A stretch of DNA of 64,000 nt from Limnanthes douglasii subsp. nivea (GCA_036936605.1 JAUPFV010000005.1:3461670-3525669); one strand, 5' to 3'; counted from the stretch's first letter, positions 1 through 12,277 are shown. Translations and numbers: made by a program. Notes: generated by a model from the sequence alone, not told the origin.

Positions 1-1129
1 AAGCTTTTGCTACTGTAGTACACCGGACGGGGATAATTGTCCACCTCTCTTACCAACACTGCACTTATTGCACAATCAGAAACTGCCAAATACACGAAAA
101 AGTTTTCTCCATTAACAGGTTTAAACAAAGTCTTGGGAGAGGACAAATGCTTCTTAATTTCATCGAAGGCCTCATCACACTGTGAGGACCAATTAAAGTC
201 CTTTGCACCTTTCAAAGTTTGAAAAAACTGGGCACACCTGTCCGAAGACCTTGAAATGAAACGTTTTAGTGCAGCCCGCCTCCCAGTCAATCGTTGTAGT
301 TCTTTAATATTTCGAGGAGGCTCCATTTGTAGTAAAGCATTAAGCTGGTCCGGATCAGGCTGTATCCCTTGCTCACTTATCACATACCCCAAGAATTTCT
401 CGGATTGCACTCCAAAGACACATTTTTCTGGGTTTAATTTCAAATTTACTTTCACTAAGTTAGCAAAAGTTTCTTGGAGATCTAGCAAGTGTAGCTCTTC
501 GTCCACACTTTTCACCATCATGTCGTCGATGTAAACTTCCATGTTTCTTTCAATTTGATCAGCAAAAACCTTGTTTACCAACCTCTGATAAGTAGCCCCA
601 GCATTGTTTAACCCAAATGGCATCACCTTGTAACAATGAAGGCCTCTATCAGTAACAAATGTAGTATGTTCTTGATCCTTCGGATCCACTTGAATCTGAT
701 TATACCCGGAGAAGGCGTCCATAAAGGATAGCAGCTTGTTTCCAGAGGTGGAGTCCACCAACTGATCAATTCGGGAGACCGGGTATAAATCCTTTGGGCA
801 AGCTCTGTTGAGATCAGTGAAATCGATGCACATACGCCATTTGCCATTCTTTTTTTTACCAATACCGGGTTGGCTGTCCATAAAGGGTATTGAGATTCCT
901 TTATGTGCCCCATTTTAGAAAGTCGGTCGACCTTTTGACTTATGACATTAGCCTTTTTCTTAGAAAAGGCTCTTCTCTTTTGTACCACAGGTGTTATGTC
1001 CCTTCGGATGGACAATTGGTGTGATATAATATCTGCTGGTACTCCGGTAACATCAGCATTACACCAAGCAAAAACATGTTGATAATCTTTCAAAAAATTT
1101 AACATTTTACCCTTTAATTCCAATGTCAT
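1..1129 (-). pseudogene. pol: gypsy reverse transcriptase and start of RNase H (Tat copy 1)
   Basis: This is the RT of the Tat-type element. The fingers region (about 860-1129) includes the segment leading into SQKVDRL. The palm continues in a second frame (about 240-850) with the catalytic motif YIDDMMV near 510-535. RNase H begins near 1-240 and runs off the window. The frame changes near 845-860, where the plus strand carries a run of eight T, suggesting a homopolymer indel. The sequence remains collinear with 53230-54300. RT family membership is certain; the domain limits are estimates. Confidence 0.82.
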
Positions 1130-1314
1130 CTTGGATCCTATCTTGACACTTTTTCCTTCAGCCAGAGAGTGAGTTTCAACTTCTTCAATTGGTATTAAAA
1201 CACCAGGGGTCCGTCTGGGGTCATCAATTTCACCCTCTCCCCTAAAGGGCCCTCAAACTATTATTCCTCATTGATCCGAACTGCCCCCAACGTCTGAGGA
1301 GCCAATGCTGTTTC

Positions 1315-1671
1315 CTAACACTCTCTTGCTACCTTTTTGCTGCTTCGGACAACTCCTACTTGTCTTTGCACAACATACTTTAAGCATTGCTGGACTGTTG
1401 AAGCCACATCATGCATCCTAGAGAGCCAAGATCTCCCCAGAATAGCGTTATAACAAGTGGGACAATCCACCACAACAAAAAGTATTGTAACCATCTTTTT
1501 AAAAGGGCCTTTGCCCAACAACACCTTCTCCTCGAACTCTCCGATCACATCAGTTGAGCTTACAGTGAAACCTACAATTGATCTGTTCGAACGCTGAATT
1601 ACTGCTGGATTCTTTATTTTTTTGTAGGAAGTTAAAAAGAGAATATTGGCTGAACTTCCAGTATCCACCAA
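1315..1671 (-). pseudogene. retropepsin-like aspartic protease domain (Tat copy 1)
   Basis: This is the protease that would cleave the Gag-Pol precursor. The catalytic motif VDTGSSANILF is intact at the start of the open stretch, followed by the ILGRSWL segment that closes the retropepsin fold. The open frame covers the core domain. Upstream sequence (1672-2000) in the same polyprotein has stop codons, so the domain is now separated from gag. The equivalent in the other Tat copy lies at about 54490-54900. Confidence 0.8.
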
Positions 1672-2018
1672 TATTCGTCTTATATCATTGCCTCCAATGG
1701 ATGCTCATATGACAACAACATCTTCATGTGGACCAGCAATATCCCTCAGATCATCCTCATAAAAAACAATAAAAGGAAAAGGAATTTGTGATTGATAGGA
1801 GGTCATGCCTCCTCCAAGCTAGGTAGTTAAAGTATGAACGTGCCTCTTTCTTGAAGAAGCAGTTGGTGCAGTCATGGTGTCCTCTCCGAATATTGTAAGT
1901 GACTCAAAAAAGTTAATAATTCTGGACACCATCTTGCAACGCTCCATGATAACACCCACTTTATTCTAGGTTGGATCAGGGTCCAAGTATTCTGACTATA
2001 CATCGAACCTCTCGATTA

Positions 2019-3659
2019 TCACCATAGCCCCATCCGGAGCCGATGTGCCTGCATTATTTGGACCAGCCCGATGAGCACTATCAGCCTATTTCCACCTCTT
2101 CTTTTAACATATGCCCCCAACTTTCCTCTTTCAATCAAGTTCTGCACTTCTTGTTTCAACGCAATACAATCTTCAGTGATATGACCAGTATCATGGTGAT
2201 ACTGGCAAAAACAATTATTACGGCTCTCCTTAGGAGACTGTAACGCAGCCGACCTTCTGTAGTGTACGTCGTCTTTCGTTTTGTCGTAAATGGTGGCTAC
2301 ATTTTCTTTCAACTCAGCAAACCACTCCGGGTGAACCCAAGTCCCTCGTGTATTTCTAGATTGTTGACTATGGGCTGGTGCAGCTGGCTGAGACTGAGCT
2401 TTGGCTCTGTTATGACCCTGCCCGGCTTCCCTAGCCTTGTTCCTGGACTGGTTTTGGTTTGGATTTGGTGCAGCCAGAGCAGACCTCACCTGCCTGTGCA
2501 CCCTAGTTTTCTTTGTTTCATCTACATTAATCTGCTTTCCGACCTGATTCACCAGACCTCCCCATGTCATTGCTTTTTTCCTGGTTACTGAATCAGCTAA
2601 GTTTCCAGGGTTTAAGCCCTGCCTCAGAGAAGCTGTTACTACTTGTTCAAAGCAATCAACCAATCCATTTTTGGTATTCACAAAACGACTTATGTATTCT
2701 TTTAAGGATTCATTTGGTTCTTGTGCACAATGGATAATTGTGTGTCCATTGCCCTTTGCCTCCTTACTTCCAACAAATTATCTCCGAAAGGCCACCAAAA
2801 AAATGTCAAAATTTCTGATGCCGCCTAGTGGCAAACTGTTGTACCACTTCAGAGCACTCCTCATAAATGAGTGGGAGAATGCTCTACAAAGTAACTTATC
2901 GTCATCATCGAAATTCATCATGAAATTTTTGAATTGTTCCAAGTGGTTATCCGGGTCTTTACTGCCATCTTATTTTTCCATTTTTGTACTGTTAAACCTT
3001 TTAGGAAGGTTTCCGGACAGTATCTTGGAGGACAATGGAGATTGTCTCCAATTCTGGCCACGACTGAAAACGGTATCCTCATTAGGAGTTGCAAAGATAC
3101 TTGGTTCATCATGGAAGGCAAAATGATCCATTAACAATCGATCTACATGTCTCTGGCTATGAGACGACCCTTTGCCTATATGCCTCTTTAACCTTTCATG
3201 CCTATCTCTTTTTCTTGAATACTTCTTAACCAATTTTTGTTTCTTTTTAGAACGACCCTCATCGCTGCTGGATGACAAGGACTCTTCAACTCCATCTTTA
3301 TTTGAGGAGCTACTGGAAGACTCTGAGTCTGAATCAGAGCTCTCCACCGGTTTAGACCGGTGAGACTTTTTAGAGCTTGCATGAGTCTTTTTTGCACTCA
3401 CATGAGGTTTTGAGGGCTCATGCTCTCTTGGATTGTCAATATGATGAGCTACCGACGCCTTAGACTTCTCTTTTGTGCCCATCTCTGCCCTCTTGGTAGC
3501 CCTCAGAGCTTCTATTTCAACTTTTAACCTATCTTGCTCCTTAATAGTATATTCATCATTTTCTCCCACCACTTCTGCCAAAGCTGTTGGTACTTCATGC
3601 ACGTCCGGATTCATCCGAACTAATTCTTCTTGATGGTTTTGAATGCTAGATTCAGGCAC
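2019..3659 (-). pseudogene. gag: gypsy gag pseudogene (Tat copy 1)
   Basis: This is the structural Gag of the retrotransposon, which would assemble cytoplasmic particles. The N-terminal part (about 2970-3659) is charged and very Ser/Lys-rich. The Retrotrans_gag core follows at about 2690-2960 in another frame, recognisable by the KWYNSLP motif. A QN-rich linker comes next, then a zinc-knuckle-like motif CQYHHDTGHITEDC near 2180-2220. At least one frameshift near 2960 and an in-frame stop in the core break it. The first Met in the N-terminal frame lies about 15 codons inside the open stretch, so the start is uncertain. The paralogue is at 55161-56715. Confidence 0.8.
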
Positions 3660-3664
3660 CGTCG

Positions 3665-3685
3665 TGCTCCCACTGTGGTCGCCAA
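3665..3685 (-). other. primer binding site of Tat copy 1 (putative)
   Basis: On the minus strand, TGGCGACC followed by ACAGTGGGAG starts 2-3 bases inside the LTR. The same layout occurs at 56800-56817. TGG complements the CCA end of a tRNA. The sequence is not the initiator-Met type. A tRNA-Arg primer, reported for Ogre/Tat relatives, is a plausible guess that was not verified here. Confidence 0.5.
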
Positions 3686-3687
3686 TT

Positions 3688-4063
3688 TGGTGTGGTTTAT
3701 TTTCGGTTGAGGGTAATTTTATCCAGAGTTTTGTGGTGTTTCAAAGGTATTTAATGTTTGGATAGATTATAGTGAGAGACTTGAGCTGCCTGGTTGTATT
3801 AAATTTTTATTACCCTAATTAATGAAAGTGGTTGGGTATTTATACCCTTATTTATGGGCCACATGGGCTTTCGGGTCAACTTATGGATTCAGGTCGAGTT
3901 CAAAGACCCATTAATCTTTAAGCAAGTAGGTAATTCGCTTAGTCATGAGGTGATTTAAGTTTTAATACATTTAGTCCAGTTCGGATGGTTCAGTGGGGGG
4001 CTTTTGTCCGAATTGCCCCTGTCCGGTTCCCTCAGTGAGTGGTGAGAACATCCGGACTCCTCA
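3688..4063 (-). repeat. 5' LTR of Tat copy 1
   Basis: This stretch of about 376 bp begins TGGTGTGG and ends CTCCTCA on the plus strand, so it has TG...CA ends. It aligns over its whole length with the LTRs at 47377-47756 and 56821-57197. Adjacent on the low side is GGTCGCCA, the complement of a PBS beginning TGGCGACC. That places it as the 5' LTR of a minus-strand element. The partner LTR is outside the window. Confidence 0.85.
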
Positions 4064-4380
4064 GTAGCCATTAGACCATGAGGGAAAATATGACCAAGCA
4101 TGAATCGTTTGATTGCTGTACATAGGTATTTTTTAATAATATTCCAACAAGTTTAGAAGAATTGGTTGTAGCCATCCATCCATGTTGCACTTGCAGTATT
4201 AAGGTTGCTAATCACTTTTAGCCTCTTTTTTCAGAAGGAACACTCATTAACACATTGTTATCCTCATTAGTTATCTTTCTAGGATAATGTTCAATAGATC
4301 GTTAATAACATTTTGGCCTTGTTGCTTATTCTAATAGATTTAAAGTAATGCTCAGTAGAGAGATTCCTATATGATTTTGA
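4064..4380. other. unassigned 317-bp gap
   Basis: This stretch lies between the Tat LTR and the first LINE fragment. No convincing coding segment was seen. The part next to 4381 may be further decayed LINE linker on the minus strand. Confidence 0.4.
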
Positions 4381-5170
4381 TTAGTAATCCAATTCTGACA
4401 ATCCAGTATACTTTGAAATGTTATTTCTTCTCATTCTTTTCTTTACATAGAAATGTAATGTAAAGGTGTTCTTATCACCATCTTTAATCCAATTAGTATA
4501 GCTCGTTGGCTGCCCATAGATTTCTTCTTCAACAAGAAATTGAAGGTAAATTTCTTTGGATTTTGAGAATTTAATCATATCTGCCATACTTTGAGAAGAT
4601 TCCATATTTATTTCTAAAGACTTAACAATTTCTAATTGCATAAAAAATATTCCCAATTCTTTCTCTATTCCATATCTTAAGAACCTTTTTAAGTCTTTTT
4701 AATTTATTACATAATACATTCATATGAAGGCCATTGATATTATTTGAGTCCAACTTTGTGCCACTCTGTCAAGAAACTCATGGTGGTCTATCCACATATT
4801 TTGAAATTTAAAAGCAGTTTTGACCTTTTTAATAGCTTGAGAGATTGTTAAATTTAAAGAGGTATGGTCAGAACAAGTTCTAGCCATATTGTGGGATTTG
4901 GTTTCAGTAAAGTAATTAGCATATAAAATATTATGCATGAATAACCAACATATTCCAATTAATAGTCCATTATCATGTTGTTAAAGTCTCTCAAACTATT
5001 AAAACATATATTAGAGCAAACAATTTGTTTATGCGCTACGAAGTTTACATTAAAATCACCCAACACAATTCATTCAATTGGATTGTTAGATAAAGTTCTA
5101 AGTTTGTTCCAAAGATCCATCCTTAGGTACCTTCCTTCCAAGATCTATAAAGATCATAAACCTTAGAGAA
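4381..5170 (-). mobile_element. L1-type LINE fragment A (endonuclease to RT linker)
   Basis: This minus-strand remnant of LINE ORF2 contains the APE-endonuclease motif GDFNV near 5050-5065, then the SDHTSL segment (about 4860) and the KFQNMW region (about 4790-4810). It ends in the linker with NWIKDGDKNTFTLHF (about 4450-4500). In plant L1 elements this order leads from endonuclease into reverse transcriptase. RT itself is missing. Several stops and frame changes make it a dead fragment. It lies downstream, in minus orientation, of LINE fragment B, so they are two elements or a rearranged one. Confidence 0.75.
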
Positions 5171-5199
5171 GTGAGGAGGGAGATTCAAAAGGAATATAT

Positions 5200-6449
5200 C
5201 ATAAACCTTTTTGACAATGATCCAATTTCACCATATTGAGGGGATGTTGTTGCTCAAAATGAACCATAAATTATTAAGGCAAGCCGCTTGATTACGAACC
5301 ATAAGGTCAAGAATCCCAAGGTCACCCACATGAGGGCAAGGTAACGGTGCACCAAACAACATTCAAACTAGTAAATTTTAAGGTCAAGGATCATCTAAAG
5401 AAATCGTAGTTATGAGAGTTATTTAATGGTGTAGACAAGGTGAATAAAAATGGAGGACAAATAAATCTTCCCCCCGCCCCATTTAAGACGACTTTGATAA
5501 GTTGGAGTCTTCTTATGTAGGACAAGTGTTTAGAAATCCATGAGTTGATTCTGCTAGTAATTTTATTGAAGAGAGACCTGCAATCTCTATAATTCATGTG
5601 TGAAATTGTAAGTATGATGCTTAAGTGTTTGAAGAGGAGGGTTCCCTACTCAAAACCAAAGAAGGAAGTGCTAGAATGGTGAATAGGGTTGGAGACACCG
5701 AAGAGAAATATTTGACTTTTGTTATAGTTAATATATCTTTGATGAGATTTACGAAGTTGATGTTTGCGTGATAAAAAATTATAAAACCATCCACATAACG
5801 GTTGATGATCTTAAGCTTTTGGCATTTTCGGTAGAACCCAAAAGAGGGTTGAATATTTTTTTTCTTTGAGAATGCAATTGAGAACTTGCATGATGAATTT
5901 GAAGAGGAAATGAAAGAGAGGGTCCTCTTGACGAAGGCCTCTATTTTATGGGAAAGATACGAAGGAGTTACCATTAATGTTAATGGAGTAAGATGGGATG
6001 GAGATACAGTGGATGATCAAAGATATCATACGAGTAAATAAGTTCTTGAAATAAAGGACATAAAGTAGCAAATGCCAACCTATATTATCGAAGACCTTCA
6101 TGAGATCGATCTTCAGAGAAGCCCAAAGGTCTTTCCTATTTGTGTGGTAACCTTGAAGCAACTTATGAGAGAGAATCATGTAATCTAGAATGCTTTGACC
6201 CAGAACAAAGGCAGATTTATGAGGGTTGAATAGGAAATGGAAGGAGTATTTGATCGTGTTAATAAGTATTTCAAAGATGATTTTATAGATAACATTGCAA
6301 CAAGCAATGGGTCTGAATTCAGAAGAGGTGAGAGATTTTTTGATCTGGAGATGAAGGCAATAAGAATTTTTTTCCATCATGAGATATTTCGGATAGTGCT
6401 AAGAAAGAGAGTGATCAGAGTGTGGTCAAAAGTGCAAATGAATTCGTAG
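5200..6449 (-). mobile_element. L1-type LINE fragment B (reverse transcriptase)
   Basis: This minus-strand RT remnant carries FRPIACCNVIYK and SAFVLGQSI (about 6190-6320), then LKIDLMKVFD (palm motif A, about 6090-6120). The polymerase box is degenerate, reading RYVDGFIIF near 5780-5800 where YADD is expected. The thumb region with INSWISKHLSYIRRLQLIK lies near 5500-5570, and GDLGILDL near 5310-5340. It is similar to the LINE at 57.8-64 kb, so the same family is likely. Loss of the second catalytic Asp and frame changes show it is inactive. Confidence 0.8.
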
Positions 6450-6479
6450 TGGGCGAAAGCATTTAAAAAATGATCATCT

Positions 6480-9078
6480 TAATGGCTATTGACAATTGCT
6501 CTATCAATTTTTGATGTTTATTAGACCATCAGAGTTGTTTCAGGTCCATGTCACTCTCAACCTTGGGTCCCTCGTAAAAGTCGGGAAAAACCCTTAAAAT
6601 CTTCCATACGTGGCAACCATATTCCATTTTCAAACACATTATCTCTAATAGTTGGAATATTCCCACAAACTCTACTAGGATGAGTCTTATTTCCCATAAC
6701 CTCAATCATCTTCCACTTGAGTTAATTTGTCTCGACCAAAAGGATTATAGTCACATTAGCTCAATGGAATCTAAAGTTCAAGATACCTTTTCAATGCCCA
6801 ATCATGTCTTGCTCAAGACCCTCTAAACCTCGGTTTTATTTCCAATGAGATTGAGGCTTCTTCGTCTTTCATATTTCTTAGTCGTGCTGAAGAATCTTTT
6901 CTCAAAACAAAATCTAGAGAAAATTAGATTCTATTTGGTGATATTAATAATAGTATTAAAAACTATTTTTTCCGCAATAAGATTATCTAGATTAACAATG
7001 ATCCGTAAGTTAATGTATTTACTTCTATTAATTTGTTCTAAGGTCATCGTGAGCTATTTCAAGGATTTTCTTAGAACCAAACACCCCTTTGGCTTCTTTG
7101 GTTTAGAGATAGACTTGTCCCTTCACTCTAATAGGTTAAATGACGTGGATAAGGCCTCCATCATCTGATCGCTGACATGGGAGGAGACTAAGATCGCCTT
7201 ATTTATTATCGATAGCAATAAATCGTCTAGTCCTGGTGGCTTCAATTCTAGTTTATTCAAGGGCTTCAATTATTTATTGGCTTTATTGAATTCTTTCATT
7301 TTGGAGTTCGTGACTTTTTTTCGAACTCTACTTCCATCGCGCTCATCCTTATAAAGAATCTCATTCACTTGTTGTTGATTTCAGAGTTATTGTGCTATAT
7401 AATATTGTTTATAAGATCATCTTTAAAACTTTAGCCAATAAAGATTCCTTCCCTTATATGATTAACAAATCACAATCGAATTTCATTGTTGGTAGAAACA
7501 TCTCTTATAACATCATTTTCTTTTAAGAAATCTTACGTGGTTATCACGCTAATTGTAGAGGCAAAAGGGTTGCTCACAAAGTTGATCTGATGAAATCCTT
7601 CGATAGTATTTGTTGGAACCGCATTCTTGATATTCTTACTGCGATAAATTTTCCCAAAAATATGATCACTTGAATCATCCTATGTATTACCTCTCTAACC
7701 TATAACATCGAAAGTCGATCCCTATCTTTGTCATGACCTCATCTTTATTTTGATTTATAAGGAAGGTACCCTTCCTGTTAAATATCTAGGTGTCCTCTTT
7801 GTCACTAGGCGTCTCACCCACATAGATTGTTGTCCTCTTCTTTACAAATGTACCTCAAGGATTGACTTTTGGACTTTCACGAACCTCTCTTACACGGGAA
7901 GGCTCTAGGTTATCAAGTTTATCTTATTCATGAGATAAGTTTACTGGTCGCCTATCTTTATCCTCTCATTTAGGATACTCAAATAATTATCCCAATATAT
8001 ATGTAGTATCCTTTGGTCGGGTCCTGATATGAAAATTCACGAGGCCAAAGTGACAAGGTTAAATGTTTCTACTCCCACAAGGGAGGGCGACCTCGGGATT
8101 CTAAATCTAAATACCTAGAATCAGGTGACTGTTCTTAAACATCTTTGGTCTATCATTAGCAATAACATATACTTTATCTTGTGTGACTTGATCAAATCTG
8201 AAAAAATAAAAAAATAAAAATTTATGGACCTTTGATCTTGGGTTTTCCCATTCTTGGAGTTGAAGGAAAATATTACACCTTCGCCATATGGCTTGTAATC
8301 TGTACAGGGTGACAATTGGAAATGGATTGGATACCTTATATTGGTATAATCCGTGGTTGCTTGGATAACGCATTGTGGCAAAAATATCATCAAAGATTCT
8401 AGGCTCGAGAAAAACCCAATATCTCTAATAGCATCAGCAATGGTCACTAGAATATGTCATCTAATATCAGATTGGCAAGAGCTAGGAACCACATCAATCT
8501 TCAACAGGGTTAATAATCTTATTATCACTCTACATCAACATAATATCAACTTCAAAGATGTTTCTTTTTGGACTTCGAAGACGAAAAATCTCAACTTCAC
8601 CACCAATGGCACCTATAATGTCATTCGTACACCCATCCCAATCGTAGCGTGGGCCGGGTTAGTATGAAATAATTTTCATATTCCTCATTACTTCTTTATT
8701 ATTTGGATTTCCATCATGGGAAATCTTTCTACGCGAGACAAGCTTGTGTTGCGGTCTAAACATCCCACTATATTGTGCTTTATGCAACTCGGACTTTGAA
8801 ACTATTTCTCATATCCTCTATGATTAAAGCTTCAGTAAGAGGTTTTGGAACCATGTTATTTTAAAATTTGGGATTCTCGACTAACGCCAATTGCTGGCAA
8901 TCTTGGATTTATGAGGCGTCAAATTGGTATTCTTCTCAAAACGACATTTTTGGCGTTCTTGTTTTGGTGCGGTCATTTACTATGTCTCCAGAGAAAGGAA
9001 TGCAATAATTTTTTGTGCATCTCCCGTCATTTACTAAGCCTGTGTAATTTTCTTAATTTTTATTAACTTGTATTTTTT
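6480..9078 (+). mobile_element. L1-type LINE fragment C (linker, RT, zf-RVT, 3' end)
   Basis: This plus-strand LINE remnant starts in the EN-RT linker. EASSSFIFLSRAEESFLK at about 6850-6905 nearly matches the LINE at 60.6 kb. It continues through RT (HKVDLMKSFDSICWN near 7580-7620), the RT tail (DLGILNL near 8090) and a zf-RVT-like stretch (about 8660-8830). The end near 9040-9078, TGTAATTTTCTTAATTTTTATTAACTTG written in decayed form, resembles the 3' end of the LINE at 57.85 kb. Stops occur throughout. It meets fragment B head to head near 6450-6480. Confidence 0.75.
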
Positions 9079-9525
9079 GTTTGTCTTTTGATGATCTCCT
9101 ATCCCTCTTTGGTGGCCTTGTCCATTGTCTACTTCTGTTGATGGCCTCTTTGCATATGCTATTTTCCTTGTACTAGGGATGTTTTAATCTATCTCTCATG
9201 TTTTCATGTTGGATACTTTCTACTTTCGTATGATTGATTTGGAGTCTTACACCATCTTGCACGTCGACTCTTTTTTAGTGTATCTTATATTCCCTCGAGG
9301 TATGCTACATATATCTGTATGAACTATTTTTATTTTTATTTCGTCTTTTTTACACACCAAAAAACCTACTCGATAAATGAACATTGGTTCGTATAATTTA
9401 TTTAATACATATTCATGTAATTTGATAAGAAAAATAACATTGACCGATAAAATTTGTTTAATAAATATTTACTAATTGGATGATGAATTTATTTTAATGA
9501 AAATAAAATTATTATTTCATCCATT
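9079..9525. other. unassigned interval
   Basis: This is AT-rich sequence between the LINE 3' end and the Tat LTR fragment. No coding or RNA gene signal was recognised. Part of it may be LINE 3' trailer. Confidence 0.4.
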
Positions 9526-9743
9526 TGGGTCAAGTTATGAAACCGGTCAAGTTTAAGGACCCATTCCATTTACTTAATAAGCTAATTAGCACCTAGTTTA
9601 GTCAGAAGGTGTTTAGTTATTTAATACTTTTGTGTTATTTAATACTTTTGTCCTGTCCGGATAGTTCAGTGGGAAGTTTATGTCCGAATTATCCAGATAT
9701 CTTAGTAAGTAGTAAGTAGTGGTGGATTTATCGGGACTCATCA
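9526..9743 (-). repeat. truncated Tat-family LTR fragment
   Basis: This matches the second half of the Tat LTR (compare 47540-47756): the GAAACCGG segment, TTAGCACCTAG, TTTAATACTTTTGTCC, the GTTCAGTGGG box and the terminal GGACTCATCA. It lacks the first 160 or so bases. A short internal duplication repeats TTATTTAATACTTTTGT. There is no Tat internal sequence on either side, so it is a truncated solo LTR or a broken element end. Confidence 0.8.
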
Positions 9744-9978
9744 CCCCTCATATATATATATAAAACATTTTTTTTAAAAAAACAACATTTTCTTCTTCTC
9801 ATTATAGCTTTCTCTCTCTAACTAATCTAAAAACCTAAAAAACATCCAAATCCATGGATTTGAGCGACTTAATGACGAATTTAGCTCCAATATTGATGAT
9901 TTTGCGTCGTAAGAGGAGGAGCCTTTGACAGAAATCTCGAAACCCAAGCTGAGATATATTTTGAAACTTTTTTACTTT

Positions 9979-10075
9979 GAGTGCGATTCTCGAACTCATT
10001 ATGCCATAAAAATATGAACTATACCCCGAGTGCGATTCTCGAACTCATTATGCCATAAAAATATGAACTATAACC
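9979..10075. repeat. 49-bp tandem duplication
   Basis: Two near-identical copies, each beginning GAGTGCGATTCTCGAACTC, start at 9979 and 10028. The copies read the same through AATATGAACTATA, so the duplication is recent compared with the decayed surroundings. Confidence 0.9.
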
Positions 10076-10184
10076 CAGAATTCAGAACTTTGCATGTTTT
10101 TAATGTCTAAATCGCGAACATTTACTTTGTGATTTTGTCATAATCACAAATTCCTTTTCATTAAAGAGTGTTTATCTTTTTCTT

Positions 10185-10945
10185 TTTATATTGCATATTT
10201 ATTATATACTATTTATTTTTTAAGTCTTTTTATTCTAGTTTAAAATAATTAAAATATATATAATATTTATTTTCTAAGTCTTTTTATTCTAGTTTAAAAT
10301 AATTAAAATAATTAAAATAAATATATCATTTAATATTTATTTTTTGAATTTTTTATTCAGTTTATAATAGTTAAGGAAATATATTGCATAATTATTATGC
10401 AATATTTTTTTAGTTCTAGTTCAAAATAGTCAAAGAAATATATTACATATTTATTTTCAATATTTATTTTCTAAATCTTTTTTATTCTAGTTTAAGGTAG
10501 TCAAAATATATACATATTTATCCTGTAATATTTATTTTTTGAACTTTTTTATTCTAGTTTAAAATAGTCAAATAAATATATTGCATATTTATTATGGGAT
10601 AGTTATTTTCAAAGTCTTTTTATTATATTTTAAGCTAGTCAAATTTCATATGTATTATTTAATATTTATATTTTAAGTCTTTTAATTCTGGTTTAAGAGA
10701 GTCAAACAAATATACTGTATATGTATTATGCAATATTTATTTTTTAAGTATTTTTATTCTAGCTTAAGAGAGTCAAACGAATATATTTATTTTATAAGTC
10801 TTTTTATTTTAGTTTAAGAAAGTCAAACAAATATGGAATATTTAAGCTTATAAAAAATAGTAAAAATATATTGAATATTTATTATGTAATATTTAATTTC
10901 TAAATCTTTTCATTATAATTTAAAATAGTCAAAGAACATATAAGA
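10185..10945. repeat. AT-rich tandem array (about 11 irregular units)
   Basis: The stretch repeats a core like TTTTTATTCTAGTTTAAAAT followed by AGTCAAA and an ATATTTATT block. Core copies occur at roughly 10225, 10283, 10345, 10405, 10480, 10550, 10616, 10680, 10750, 10800 and 10905, so spacing is about 50-105 bp. The units are diverged and vary in length. No coding capacity was seen. It could be a minisatellite or the tandem tail of a transposable element. Confidence 0.8.
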
Positions 10946-12268
10946 TTTATTGAAGTAATAAAAAAAACCAAACTAAACTAGGTAAATTAAAAACAATGTC
11001 TTGAATATATACTTCATTTGTACGAGCGAACCATCTTTGAAAAAAAAAATCACTCGTTTAGTATAGTAATTAATATACTAGTACAAGTCACATATAATTG
11101 TATAAGTAACGAAATAATAAATTTATAACTACATATTCACATTTAATTAAAAACAATTAAAATGCTATAATTATTTTTTTACAGTTAGTTTATAGGTATT
11201 TTACATATTTTAAGAGAATAATAGAAGATGTTTTGATAAATATTGATAAATTTATATTTTCTGTAGATTTTATAATGTTAGACATGAAAAATATTGATTT
11301 GTACCCCTCATTTTAGGGAGACATTTCCTAGCTACTACTAGAACTGTTATTGGTGTTGAAATTGAAACTATGAATGAATATTTGTTTACATAAGTTATTA
11401 TCTTCTTCTTTATAAAAGTCTCTAATACATGTTAGACTCAATGAAATGGAAACTAAAAATGAAGATGTATTAGAATGTGTTAAGATATGCATAATCTACA
11501 TACTCAACGTTTCGATGCTCATATTTAAGAATTGAAATCACCGAAAGTTGAAACATCTAAGGTAAAGTCAAAATCTCCACCCTCACATTCACTAAATGTC
11601 TCTCTGAATGAACCTAATAATTTTCCTCATATTAGTAATGCATCTTCGAGCGATATAGATAAATAAGAATTATTAAAGTTTCTAAGACAACTCAAAGAAT
11701 CCATAATTTTGATGATAATAGGAATAAGAAAGATCAGCCCTTCCAATCACCACATTAAGATATTAATGGTGGAAGTGTACAATTCGCTAACCAATTATCA
11801 AAGGTTGAGTAAATTTAGCTAGGAAGAATATGTGAGTTGTAGACACTAACCGTGGTCTAAATTAGGAGAGATATCGTTTCAGGGGATAATATAGTATTGT
11901 GTTTGGACGCAGTATTCCAGATAATCGGACGTGTACGTTGAACGAACAATGGTTACAACTTTACTATAAAAGAGTAGTTAACAAAGATCGGGTGTGGACT
12001 ATTCCTCAATTTCCGCAATGAGAAACCCCACAAGTCAAGCTACTGACTATGAATGAAGTGCTGATTGGAAGGCAACTCAATGTGAGAAATTCTTAGAGGT
12101 GATTTAGCACCTAGTGCTCCTAACTAACTCGTAAAAATGTCATTGATTTAAATCTCGTTAACTAAATTAGTTAGAAACTCAATAAAAATAGACATTGCAC
12201 AGCTCATATGTCTGTAATGTATCATTTAATGACTTAATGCAACTAGTTTGAGGTTTATAGAATGTCAT
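10946..12268. other. unassigned AT-rich interval
   Basis: No gene or known repeat was recognised with confidence. The stretch at about 11520-12110 is less AT-rich and has short open segments broken by stops. It may be an old transposable-element coding remnant, but no family motif could be identified. Confidence 0.35.
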
Positions 12269-12277
12269 ATTGAAATA

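Larger units (their letters stand above)
1..4063 (-). mobile_element. Ty3/gypsy element, Tat-type, partial (copy 1)
   Basis: This is a minus-strand LTR retrotransposon cut by the window start. Reading leftward it has the 5' LTR (3688-4063), a PBS, gag, protease, RT and the beginning of RNase H. It is closely similar along its length to the complete element at 47377-57197; for example 1-130 aligns with about 53230-53360. The order gag-PR-RT-RH and the gag zinc-finger style match Tat-lineage gypsy elements. Integrase and the 3' LTR lie outside the window. Several frame changes and stops show it cannot encode its own mobility proteins. Confidence 0.85.
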
